13,780 bases of DNA from Candidatus Hermodarchaeota archaeon (lineage in GTDB: Archaea > Asgardarchaeota > Hermodarchaeia > Hermodarchaeales > Hermodarchaeaceae). Positions 1-6,380 of this stretch are shown here, one piece after another. The translations under genes and the position numbers were made by a program. Below the pieces are notes generated by a model. The model saw nothing but the letters and a program-made list of their open reading frames with translations, did not search any database and was not told the DNA's origin. Location: positions 1-13,780 of the forward strand of contig JAEOSA010000033.1 of NCBI GenBank assembly GCA_016840595.1, read 5' to 3'. The stretch's first letter is position 1. Each line of letters begins with the position of its first letter.

Positions 1-202
1 ATAACCGACCTTCCGGACTGAAAATGGTAATTGCACGGTCATAAGCTAGGCTTCTTTCCATCATATAGTTCAACCTCTCGTAGGAGCACGTTCATTGTGT
101 GGAGTTATAAAAGTTTGTCTCAATCATCAGAAGACGCTAAAGAAAAGAGAATCGACTGGGATGAAGCGCCGAACAAGCCAAAAGACTTCACCCCAGAAAC
201 AA

Positions 203-249
203 GAGGATTATCCTCGCTTTGGCCTTTCAGTGAAAGGATAAACGAGGAT
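203..249 (+). other. Candidate stem-loop with alternative pairings
   Basis: ATCCTCG at 210-216 is perfectly complementary to CGAGGAT at 243-249. Between them CCTTTC (223-228) pairs with GAAAGG (232-237) around a 3-nt loop, giving a two-part hairpin with an internal loop. A second copy of GAGGAT at 203-208 could compete for the same ATCCTC segment. No T-tract follows, so this is not an obvious intrinsic terminator. It could be an RNA element, or chance repeats within a small coding frame. No known RNA family was recognised. Confidence 0.3.
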
Positions 250-404
250 TCGGAGTAGTCGTATTCCTATGAGGAGGATACCTTCACCACGTTTTCCCCG
301 CATACTAGTACCTCCTTAATTGGATGGCTGCTCATTGGTGCCTTTTAATTGTTAGTAGTTTAATTTTCCTTAAGATGAAGAAATTCAGGAGCTCGCAATC
401 CGAC

Positions 405-421
405 GAAAACCGGTTTTTTTC
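405..421. terminator. Palindrome plus T-tract, terminator-like
   Basis: AAAACCGGTTTT (406-417) is a perfect 12-bp palindrome that runs into seven T residues (414-420). A second palindrome, TTTTTCATGAAAAA (416-429), overlaps the tract. Archaeal intrinsic termination depends mainly on a T-tract, so this could end a plus-strand transcript before the cDPGS-family gene. It could equally be a protein-binding site. The sequence alone does not decide. Confidence 0.3.
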
Positions 422-511
422 ATGAAAAAGTCTTCGAATGTGATTTGTCTTGCTGTTGAAACACAAGGCTTTTACTCATTTACTTCTACCCTGCCAGTAT
501 TGGATGGATGA
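422..511 (+). CDS. Possible 29-residue upstream ORF
   Basis: An ATG at 422 opens a 29-codon frame ending in TGA at 509-511, only 6 nt before the preferred ATG (518) of the cDPGS-family gene. The predicted peptide begins MKKSSNVICL and ends TLPVLDG. No Shine-Dalgarno site precedes it, and no membrane segment or known motif is visible. Its only notable property is position: the stop next to the downstream start would allow translational coupling, as with a leader peptide. It may simply be chance, so confidence is low. Confidence 0.15.
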   Translation: MKKSSNVICLAVETQGFYSFTSTLPVLDG

Positions 512-517
512 TTGGCT

Positions 518-1840
518 ATGACACGAACACGCGTAATCATCATGGGTGCGGCTGGACGCGATTTTCATAACTTCAATGTGTACTTCCGTGACAACGAAGA
601 ATACGAAGTTGTGGCATTTACCGCTACGCAAATTCCAGGCATTGAAGAGCGGAACTACCCACCTATCTTAGCTGGGAAACTTTACCCAAAGGGAATTCCC
701 ATCTACCCTGAGGAGCTGTTACCCAAGCTCATTCGGGATCATGATGTGGAACAGGTAATCTTTGCTTACAGTGATATTGCCCATATCGATGTGATGCATT
801 TAGCATCATGGGTGCATTCAGTTGGTGCAGATTTCCGATTGATGGGCCCCAACACAACATTGCTCAAGAGTAAGAAGCCAGTGATAGCAATTTGCGCTGT
901 CCGAACAGGGTCGGGTAAGAGCCAAACCAGTCGCCGTGTTGTTCAAATACTTCGCGATAAGGGTTTGAAAGTCGTCGTAATTCGTCATCCAATGCCATAT
1001 GGTGATCTTGCAAAACAGGTCTGTCAGCGATTTGAGACGATTGAAGATTTGGAAAAACATGATACAACTATCGAGGAAATGGAAGAATACGAACCCCACA
1101 TTGATCGGGGTGCTATCGTATATGCTGGTGTTGATTATGGCAAAATCCTCGAAGAGGCAGAGAAAGAAGCCGACGTAATCATATTTGATGGAGGCAACAA
1201 CGACTTCCCATTCTATGAGGCAGACGTGCACATAGTCATCGCTGATCCACATAGACCTGGACATGAAGTCATGTATCATCCAGGCGAAACCAATGCCCGA
1301 ATGGCAGATGTGGTAATTATCAACAAGATTGATTCTGCAGAACCCGAATTTGTAGAGCAGGTTCGTCGAACAATTCGGGTGGTGAATCCGCGGGCAATCA
1401 TAATTGATGCAGCTTCACCCCTTTACGTGGATGAGCCATCTTTGATTCAAGGAAAACGAGTTCTTGTTATCGAAGACGGCCCCACTTTGACACATGGCGA
1501 GATGGATATTGGTGCTGGATGGGTTGCCGCCCAGAAATATGGAGCGGCCGAGATAATTGATCCCCGCCCCTACGCCGTCGGCTCAATAAAGGAAACCTTT
1601 GAGAAGTTCGATCATTTGAGTGAAATTCTTCCGGCAATGGGATATGGCGACGAACAAGTCAAAGAATTGGAAAAAACCATTAACGCTGCTGAGGCAGATG
1701 TTGTCGTGATTGGTACACCCATTGATTTGACACGCGTCGTCAAAATAAACAAACCTACAGTTCGAGTGCAGTATGACCTACAAGAAATCGGCAAGCCCAC
1801 ACTAGACGACGTTTTACGAGATTTTCCAGCTAAGAAGTAA
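518..1840 (+). CDS. cpgS: Cyclic 2,3-diphosphoglycerate synthetase-family GTPase
   Basis: This 440-residue protein belongs to the predicted-GTPase family (COG2403) that includes cyclic 2,3-diphosphoglycerate synthetase of methanogens, which makes cyclic 2,3-DPG from 2,3-diphosphoglycerate with ATP. What is seen: an N-terminal Rossmann-like part beginning RVIIMGAAGRDFHNFN (residues 5-20), a P-loop TGSGKS (130-135), an acidic DGGNND (224-229), and a G4-type NKID (269-272). The length is close to that of the methanogen enzyme. I prefer ATG 518 because MTRTRVIIMG fits the family start; the frame also opens at TTG 512, two codons upstream. The protein looks cytosolic, with no membrane segment. It is transcribed alone and converges with the next gene across 8 bp. 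Homologs occur in organisms not known to make cyclic DPG, so the exact substrate is uncertain. Confidence 0.85.
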   Translation: MTRTRVIIMGAAGRDFHNFNVYFRDNEEYEVVAFTATQIPGIEERNYPPILAGKLYPKGIPIYPEELLPKLIRDHDVEQVIFAYSDIAHIDVMHLASWVHSVGADFRLMGPNTTLLKSKKPVIAICAVRTGSGKSQTSRRVVQILRDKGLKVVVIRHPMPYGDLAKQVCQRFETIEDLEKHDTTIEEMEEYEPHIDRGAIVYAGVDYGKILEEAEKEADVIIFDGGNNDFPFYEADVHIVIADPHRPGHEVMYHPGETNARMADVVIINKIDSAEPEFVEQVRRTIRVVNPRAIIIDAASPLYVDEPSLIQGKRVLVIEDGPTLTHGEMDIGAGWVAAQKYGAAEIIDPRPYAVGSIKETFEKFDHLSEILPAMGYGDEQVKELEKTINAAEADVVVIGTPIDLTRVVKINKPTVRVQYDLQEIGKPTLDDVLRDFPAKK

Positions 1841-1845
1841 TTTTT
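1841..1845 (+). terminator. T5 tract after cDPGS-family stop
   Basis: Five T residues follow the TAA stop directly, in the 8-bp gap before the convergent gene. This fits a T-tract terminator of the archaeal type, but it is short. Confidence 0.25.
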
Positions 1846-1848
1846 CGC

Positions 1849-2787
1849 TTATTGGTTTGTTATTCGAAGACCGCGGAGTGTGAGCCAAGGGCTCCCAATC
1901 TGCTTTCTACGCTGCGGTGGTAGAATCGTCAGAGGCCAGTGCTTTTGGATGTATTGAGGTTTCCAGGTCACCTCATCAAGGCATTGTGAACCAATCACGT
2001 CCAAAGTTTTTTGGAGAACCGGATGGTTATGGATGCCGCTAAGAACCAACGCTTCTGCTGCTTCAAAGATGCTACTTTGGTAGGATCGGAAATAACCAAG
2101 CTTGAACCAGTTTTTATTAGGTTCAGGCCTGCGTCGGGGGAAATCTGCAGTTGATAAATCGTAACCAAGAAGATAGTTTTGTACATTCTTCATGGCAGTG
2201 TGATAGTCTTTATCTCGCCAGGCTTTAGGAAATTCGTTAAGCCACCGAAGAGTGCGAACCATTACATAACCACAGGGATTCCCATCTGTTCGGACGTGGC
2301 ATTCACCTTCTCGACTCAAGTTGAATGAAAGATACTCTCTACAGGCTTGTTGTACATCAGTCCTCTCAGCAAAGCCCAGAGCAAGAACTGCTCGAAGAAA
2401 GACCATGTTGGCGCATTTATTGATTTTTCCGCTACTCGCTAGAAACGCCCCATCTCGACGTTGGTATTTCGAAAAAGTGTGATCAACTGCGTCGACAAGT
2501 CGAGGGATTTTCGTCCCGTTAAGTCCCAGGTTCCCAAAAAAGCCAACAACTTCTTGGAAGCTAATGAAGGTACGTTTTTTGTTCCGTTCAATCCACGGAC
2601 CTAGCCCTGTCTCGAGATGTGGAAGCAGTTTTTTCTGCTGTTGGAGGAAGACTGAATCAGAGATTGAGACTCCTTGAATATCACGAAGGTAGAGTAGCTT
2701 GACAAATTCGTTGATTTCTTTGATATTATAATTTTTGATATACACATCAGCTTTGATTGGATCAAAGTGTGGTATAGTGACAACCAT
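1849..2787 (-). CDS. Alpha/alpha-toroid (terpenoid cyclase-like) protein, unknown role
   Basis: This 312-residue protein looks helical and has features of the squalene-cyclase/prenyltransferase alpha/alpha-toroid fold. These include YQRRDGAFL (108-116), CGYVMVRTLRWL (172-183), NWFKLGYFRSYQSSIFEA (226-243) and a C-terminal SPWLTLRGLRI (299-309), like the S-W-(V/L)-T-L-x-A-L ending seen in a widespread uncharacterised group of such proteins. The DxDD acid motif of squalene cyclases is absent, so cyclase activity is not supported. The start ATG at 2787 has GAGGG at 2794-2798 with 6-nt spacing. There is no signal peptide or membrane segment. It is divergent from msrA over a 150-bp gap and convergent with the cDPGS-family gene, so it is probably a single-gene unit. 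Fold assignment is moderately sure; function is unknown. Confidence 0.6.
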   Translation of the reverse strand: MVVTIPHFDPIKADVYIKNYNIKEINEFVKLLYLRDIQGVSISDSVFLQQQKKLLPHLETGLGPWIERNKKRTFISFQEVVGFFGNLGLNGTKIPRLVDAVDHTFSKYQRRDGAFLASSGKINKCANMVFLRAVLALGFAERTDVQQACREYLSFNLSREGECHVRTDGNPCGYVMVRTLRWLNEFPKAWRDKDYHTAMKNVQNYLLGYDLSTADFPRRRPEPNKNWFKLGYFRSYQSSIFEAAEALVLSGIHNHPVLQKTLDVIGSQCLDEVTWKPQYIQKHWPLTILPPQRRKQIGSPWLTLRGLRITNQ

Positions 2788-2937
2788 TAGAAGCCCTCTT
2801 TTTGCAATTAGCAGTTTATTGTCACTAGGATGTTAATATACGTAGAAGTTCTTGTGGGATGTCTTCCTCGAAATTTTTGCGAGTGATGTGTTGTTAATTC
2901 AGTGTGTTTTTGAACTCGTAAACACTTCTCAGTACTT
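2788..2937. promoter_or_regulatory. Divergent promoter region, toroid gene and msrA
   Basis: The 150-bp gap between two divergent starts contains TTAATATA at 2833-2840, which reads TATATTAA on the minus strand. That is a good archaeal TATA-like box about 50 nt upstream of the minus-strand start. A weaker TTAATT near 2893-2898 lies about 40 nt before msrA. No clear operator was seen. Confidence 0.35.
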
Positions 2938-3504
2938 ATGACTGGAACCCAATCATCCAACGATTCCGCAAATGAAAAGCATGCAACTTTTGGTGGAGGA
3001 TGTTTCTGGTGCACCGAATCTGTGTTTAAGCAACTGAAAGGCGTCAAGAAAGTTGAATCGGGTTATGCTGGGGGAACCATTGATAATCCGACCTATCAAC
3101 AGGTGTGTACGGGGAAGACAGGACATGCGGAGGTAATTCAAGTCATCTTTGATTCTGAAACCATTAGTTACAGGGAGTTGTTGGAGGTCTTCTTTGCTAC
3201 GCATGATCCGACGACGTTGAATCGACAGGGTAATGATGTGGGGACTCAATATCGCTCAGCCATTTTCTACCATAATGAGGAACAGAAAGGAATTGCACAG
3301 CAACTAATAAAAGAATATGACCAGTCAGGGAATTTTCCTAAGCCGATTGTGACAACCCTGGAACCATTTACTGTTTTCTTTAGGGCTGAGGACTATCATC
3401 AGAACTACTTTGAGAAGAACCCTTACCAGGCTTACTGCCAGGCAGTAATTCCACCGAAGCTGAAGAGGCTTCGAAAACACTTCAGAGACAAGTTGAAAGA
3501 ATAG
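2938..3504 (+). CDS. msrA: Peptide-methionine (S)-S-oxide reductase MsrA
   Basis: MsrA reduces methionine-S-sulfoxide in oxidised proteins and free methionine using thioredoxin-type reductants in the cytosol. The 188-residue protein has the signature GCFWCTE (21-27) with the nucleophilic Cys22 and the active-site Glu27. It also has SGYAGG (41-46), the family stretch GHAEVIQV (62-69), and [17 protein letters not shown] (166-182) near the C-terminus, where Cys167 could act as a resolving cysteine. Length and motif order are normal, with no MsrB fusion. No Shine-Dalgarno site precedes ATG 2938, which suggests a short-leader or leaderless mRNA. It is a single gene, convergent with the TPR-nitrilase gene across 16 bp. 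The enzyme is common in bacteria and patchy in archaea, so gene transfer is plausible but not shown here. Confidence 0.95.
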   Translation: MTGTQSSNDSANEKHATFGGGCFWCTESVFKQLKGVKKVESGYAGGTIDNPTYQQVCTGKTGHAEVIQVIFDSETISYRELLEVFFATHDPTTLNRQGNDVGTQYRSAIFYHNEEQKGIAQQLIKEYDQSGNFPKPIVTTLEPFTVFFRAEDYHQNYFEKNPYQAYCQAVIPPKLKRLRKHFRDKLKE

Positions 3505-3510
3505 TGTAAC

Positions 3511-3516
3511 AAAAAA
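3511..3516 (-). terminator. T6 tract after TPR-nitrilase stop
   Basis: Six A residues on the plus strand give a T6 tract on the minus strand, four bases past the TAA stop of the TPR-nitrilase gene and inside the 16-bp convergent gap with msrA. This fits a T-tract-dependent archaeal terminator. Confidence 0.35.
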
Positions 3517-3520
3517 CGGA

Positions 3521-6205
3521 TTATCGTGTGCTTTGGATAAAGGGGCGATTTTTCTTTTGTTCCCGTTCCCATTTCTTTCGTTCGGCACGTAATTTGAAAA
3601 GATCAATGTCTTTGTAGATTAGGTTTTCTTCCTTAGCTGGTATGGTTCGTTCTGTTCGATCTTTTTCAGGTGTATAGATGAGAGAGTCGCCAAATTCGGC
3701 TACGTTGGCAAAAAAGCAATATGCATAGATTGATCGGCGAGCATCAAAATGAGCAGCCTTGAAGTCCGCAGTTACTGGAGTGAAAGCGGGATTTATGAGC
3801 AGATCAATGGGGGGTTCAAAGTTCTTTAACTCGACTCGTAAATCCATATCAAGGAAGTCTCGACAGAGAACAATGGCAATTCGCCCATATTCAGTGTTCG
3901 CAATAGTAATAGTTCGAGGTTCTTGTCCCGTGTCGATACCCTCTGTAATCCTTTTTCCTTCAAAATGAATGATTGCCGGAATGTGCTTTTCTTGTTGCCA
4001 GAGGGTGCCCTCCGGAGAAACGACTAGGCTCAAATTATGTTTGGTCTCTGGGTCATGATAAGATCCTGGAATGATATACATGTTGTACGTTTTCGATAGG
4101 TTTTGCACGTCATCTAATAATTCAGGATAATTGAGGTCGATGGTTAATTCAGGAAGGATGAGGATGTTGATTTCCTGTGAATTGGCAAGTTCAACCATGC
4201 TTTTGAGTGTATTTCTGATTGATTTGATAGTATTCTTACGAAGCCCAAATAATCCTGGAGCATGTTCTTGATAAAATTCGTTGAGGATGTCGCCTTTTTG
4301 TGATAATCCAATTTGGGCGATACCAACCCGGAATTGGTTTTTCACGATTTTTGCAGAATCTTTGAGCAAATCGAGATATTCTAGTTGGTACTTCTTTTTA
4401 GGTTGTGTAGCTGAGATTCCTCGTTCTTCCATGAGACCAGCCACAGTTTCTTGAATCATTTTCCCAAGGAGATCATCTAGTTTGGTCAAATCAATCAGAT
4501 CTTGTTTTGAGGGCTTCTCTTTGATGATGAGTTCCCATTTTTGCACTTGCTCTTGAAGCAGATTTTGTTCATTCTTCAATTCGTGCGTGAGCCGGTCTAA
4601 TCCCTTCTCGCTAGCGATTTGCAGGGCTGTGGTCAGTAATTTCCTGGCTCGACCTAAGTCCAGTTCTATTAGGGCGAGTTTGGATTGAATTAAGTAAGTT
4701 TCTACAAGTAGCGAATGGGAGGCTTGTTGTTCTGCAATTTTGAGAAGCCGTTGAGTCAGACTTTTAATTTCCGCAAATAACACTTCCTCCCCCGTCATTT
4801 TTAATTCAGAAATTAACAAGTCGCAAAGATGAATCATTGCAGTAACTGTCAGTGAGTGGTCACCGATTTCTTCTTCAACCACTTGTTCTAGAATCTCTCC
4901 TGCTTTCACCTTATCTCGAGTTCGCTTTCCAGCTTTGAGCACAAGAGCTGAAGCAACACGAAACCGTTGATCGATGACTCGATTTTCAGTTCTCTCATTG
5001 ATTTGTTTGAGCTTTTGGAGATATTGTTGGACCGATGAAGAATCACTCCTTTCCAGGCTAATCCAAACTAATTCCAAGAGAATTACGGCAGTCAACGGGT
5101 GATTTTCCATCGTATCATGTAATGTCAAACTCTGCTGATAGTATTCTTGTGCTTTCGCAAAGGAGCCTTTCATACGATAGATTTCACCTAAGTTGGCTAG
5201 GGTTAAGGCAACACCTTCAGTAATGCCTAATGCTTCGTAAAGTGTCAAACTTCTCTGGAAATAATCTAATGCCTGGTCGAGATCGCCTTTCAACTGGTGA
5301 ATATTGCCAAGATTATTAATTGCTAGAGCAATGTCACGCTCTATTCCCAGCTCTTCAAAGATAACTAAACTTTGTTGATAATAATCCAAAGCTTTGTCAA
5401 GATTCCCTTTAAATTGATAAACGACACCAATGTTGATGAGCGACACAGCAAAATCATGTTTCAGCCCTAGCTCCTCTTTGATAACTAAACCTCTTTCTTG
5501 ATACTCTAAGGCCTTGTCAAGATCCCCCTTCCGTGTGTAAGCATTGCCCATATTGGTAAGCGTAACAGCAATATTCCGTTTATTACCAAGCTCTTCATTG
5601 ATTAGCAGACTTTTTCCATAATACTCCAAGGCCTCATCGAGATCTCCTTTAGTCCAATATACAAGTCCCAAATTATTGTAGGCACTAGCCATGCCCTGTC
5701 GATCGTCCTGACCCTCTCTTATTGCAAGGCTATCTTCATGATACTCTAAGGCAGTATCGAGGTTACCCTTATACCAGTTAATGATGCCCCCATGGTGCAG
5801 TAACTCGCCTTTTTTCCGTCTTAGTTCACCCTCCTGTTTACTCACATACTTCGGTTCCAGTTTTTCAAGTAGGACCACAGCATCCTTGAAAGCATCGAGT
5901 CCTTCATCCAGTTTACCTAACCGCCATGAGATTTCGGATTTCACTGTTAAAAAGTCCACAGTCAGTAAAAGATTTTCATCCCCACGAACTGCTTCCAATC
6001 CCTCATCAATCAACAAAGCAGCCTTTTCCAAATCTCCCAAGTTAATCCTAATCCGACTCTCGAGGAGTAGACACGCAAGGCGGTCAGCAACGGGTAGATC
6101 TTTTTGAGTTGTTAGCGTTTCCACAAGTTGGAGTGCAGCCTTATACTTCTCTTTCTCAAGTAATTTCTCTGCCCGGGATAGTTCTTTAGAGATCGAACTA
6201 GTCAA
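3521..6205 (-). CDS. TPR array fused to C-terminal nitrilase-superfamily hydrolase
   Basis: An 894-residue fusion. Residues about 1-130 are TPR-like helices. Residues 131-370 are six TPR units of exactly 40 residues with the consensus NLGxxYxxKGDLDxALEYYxxSL, close to kinesin-light-chain-type repeats. Residues 371-620 are more degenerate helical repeats. Residues about 625-860 are a carbon-nitrogen hydrolase domain, starting RVGIAQIGL, with an apparently intact triad: Glu686 (LPELT), Lys740 (QEKHIP) and Cys781 (VLCRDF). A very basic tail (871-887) follows. Nitrilase-superfamily enzymes cleave or transfer at amide or nitrile C-N bonds; TPRs bind partner proteins. The substrate here is unknown. 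The start is TTG 6205, with GGAAGC upstream as a weak Shine-Dalgarno site and in-frame stops further upstream; no ATG lies in that interval. No membrane segment is seen. The frame is intact. Domain calls are strong, biological role open. Confidence 0.88.
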   Translation of the reverse strand: MTSSISKELSRAEKLLEKEKYKAALQLVETLTTQKDLPVADRLACLLLESRIRINLGDLEKAALLIDEGLEAVRGDENLLLTVDFLTVKSEISWRLGKLDEGLDAFKDAVVLLEKLEPKYVSKQEGELRRKKGELLHHGGIINWYKGNLDTALEYHEDSLAIREGQDDRQGMASAYNNLGLVYWTKGDLDEALEYYGKSLLINEELGNKRNIAVTLTNMGNAYTRKGDLDKALEYQERGLVIKEELGLKHDFAVSLINIGVVYQFKGNLDKALDYYQQSLVIFEELGIERDIALAINNLGNIHQLKGDLDQALDYFQRSLTLYEALGITEGVALTLANLGEIYRMKGSFAKAQEYYQQSLTLHDTMENHPLTAVILLELVWISLERSDSSSVQQYLQKLKQINERTENRVIDQRFRVASALVLKAGKRTRDKVKAGEILEQVVEEEIGDHSLTVTAMIHLCDLLISELKMTGEEVLFAEIKSLTQRLLKIAEQQASHSLLVETYLIQSKLALIELDLGRARKLLTTALQIASEKGLDRLTHELKNEQNLLQEQVQKWELIIKEKPSKQDLIDLTKLDDLLGKMIQETVAGLMEERGISATQPKKKYQLEYLDLLKDSAKIVKNQFRVGIAQIGLSQKGDILNEFYQEHAPGLFGLRKNTIKSIRNTLKSMVELANSQEINILILPELTIDLNYPELLDDVQNLSKTYNMYIIPGSYHDPETKHNLSLVVSPEGTLWQQEKHIPAIIHFEGKRITEGIDTGQEPRTITIANTEYGRIAIVLCRDFLDMDLRVELKNFEPPIDLLINPAFTPVTADFKAAHFDARRSIYAYCFFANVAEFGDSLIYTPEKDRTERTIPAKEENLIYKDIDLFKLRAERKKWEREQKKNRPFIQSTR
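5096..5815 (-). repeat. Six 120-bp coding repeats (TPR units)
   Basis: Within the TPR-nitrilase gene the DNA repeats with exact 120-bp periodicity. The segment encoding the KG(D/N)LD turn recurs at 5161, 5281, 5401, 5521, 5641 and 5761 as variants of GATC-CCCTTT on the plus strand. The copies are diverged and keep the same 40-residue protein period, so they are protein-level tandem duplications rather than a recent DNA expansion. Confidence 0.85.
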
Positions 6206-6380
6206 AATTTGAGCTTCCTAATGAGTTCCTGCAATTACCTTTCCAATGCTAGTACATCTATGGTTATTATTTCTTTTTTGAACTACATTCTAGATGTAGA
6301 GAGCCAGATTAGCACACGTTTCTCTGGTCTCTGTACTGCTGGAGTACATAGATTACATTAGAAGAGCAGGTAGTGTGGCG
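6206..6380. promoter_or_regulatory. Intergenic region with three adjacent inverted repeats
   Basis: This 175-bp gap lies between DUF362 and the TPR-nitrilase gene, both on the minus strand, and should carry the latter's promoter. It contains three consecutive inverted repeats: CTACAT/ATGTAG (6283-6299), AGAGCCAGA/TCTGG-T-CTCT (6300-6332, one bulged base) and TGTAC/GTACA (6332-6348). TACATCTA at 6253-6260 can also pair with TAGATGTA at 6291-6298. An A/T-rich segment near 6262-6280 could be a TATA region. No known RNA family was recognised. Confidence 0.35.

Larger units (their letters stand above)
1..421. other. Gene-poor stretch at the left edge
   Basis: No convincing protein gene is visible here. 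Reading frames entering from the left edge stop at once on the plus strand (TGA at 19-21, TAA at 2-4, TAA at 42-44), so at most a few C-terminal codons of an upstream gene could be present. An open frame at 31-258 lacks an ATG and begins with TTG directly after a stop. A shorter version could start at GTG 97 behind AGGAG at 82-86 and would give a 53-residue hydrophilic, acidic-ended peptide that I do not recognise. The same segment contains inverted repeats (203-249), so it may be structured RNA rather than coding sequence. The rest holds A/T-rich sequence and a palindrome with a T-tract near 405-421. Confidence 0.5.

Noticed and set aside
31..258. 75-codon plus-strand frame as a real gene
   Set aside because: It starts with TTG directly after a stop, has no ATG, matches nothing I recognise, and overlaps inverted repeats. 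Only a shorter GTG-97 version has any start-site support.
203..258. H/ACA-type guide RNA
   Set aside because: The hairpin has an internal loop like a guide pocket, but there is no ACA/ANA box after the lower stem and no K-turn in the upper stem.
818..1279. 153-codon minus-strand frame inside the cDPGS-family gene
   Set aside because: It is antisense to a well-supported gene with intact motifs; it has no recognisable domain and looks like a shadow frame.
5096..5815. CRISPR-like array
   Set aside because: The period is exactly 120 bp, all units keep one reading frame and encode TPR helices, and no identical 20-40-bp repeats with unique spacers exist.
5781..6107. 108-codon plus-strand frame opposite the TPR N-terminus
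   Set aside because: Serine-rich low-complexity translation opposite a regular TPR frame; no start-site support.
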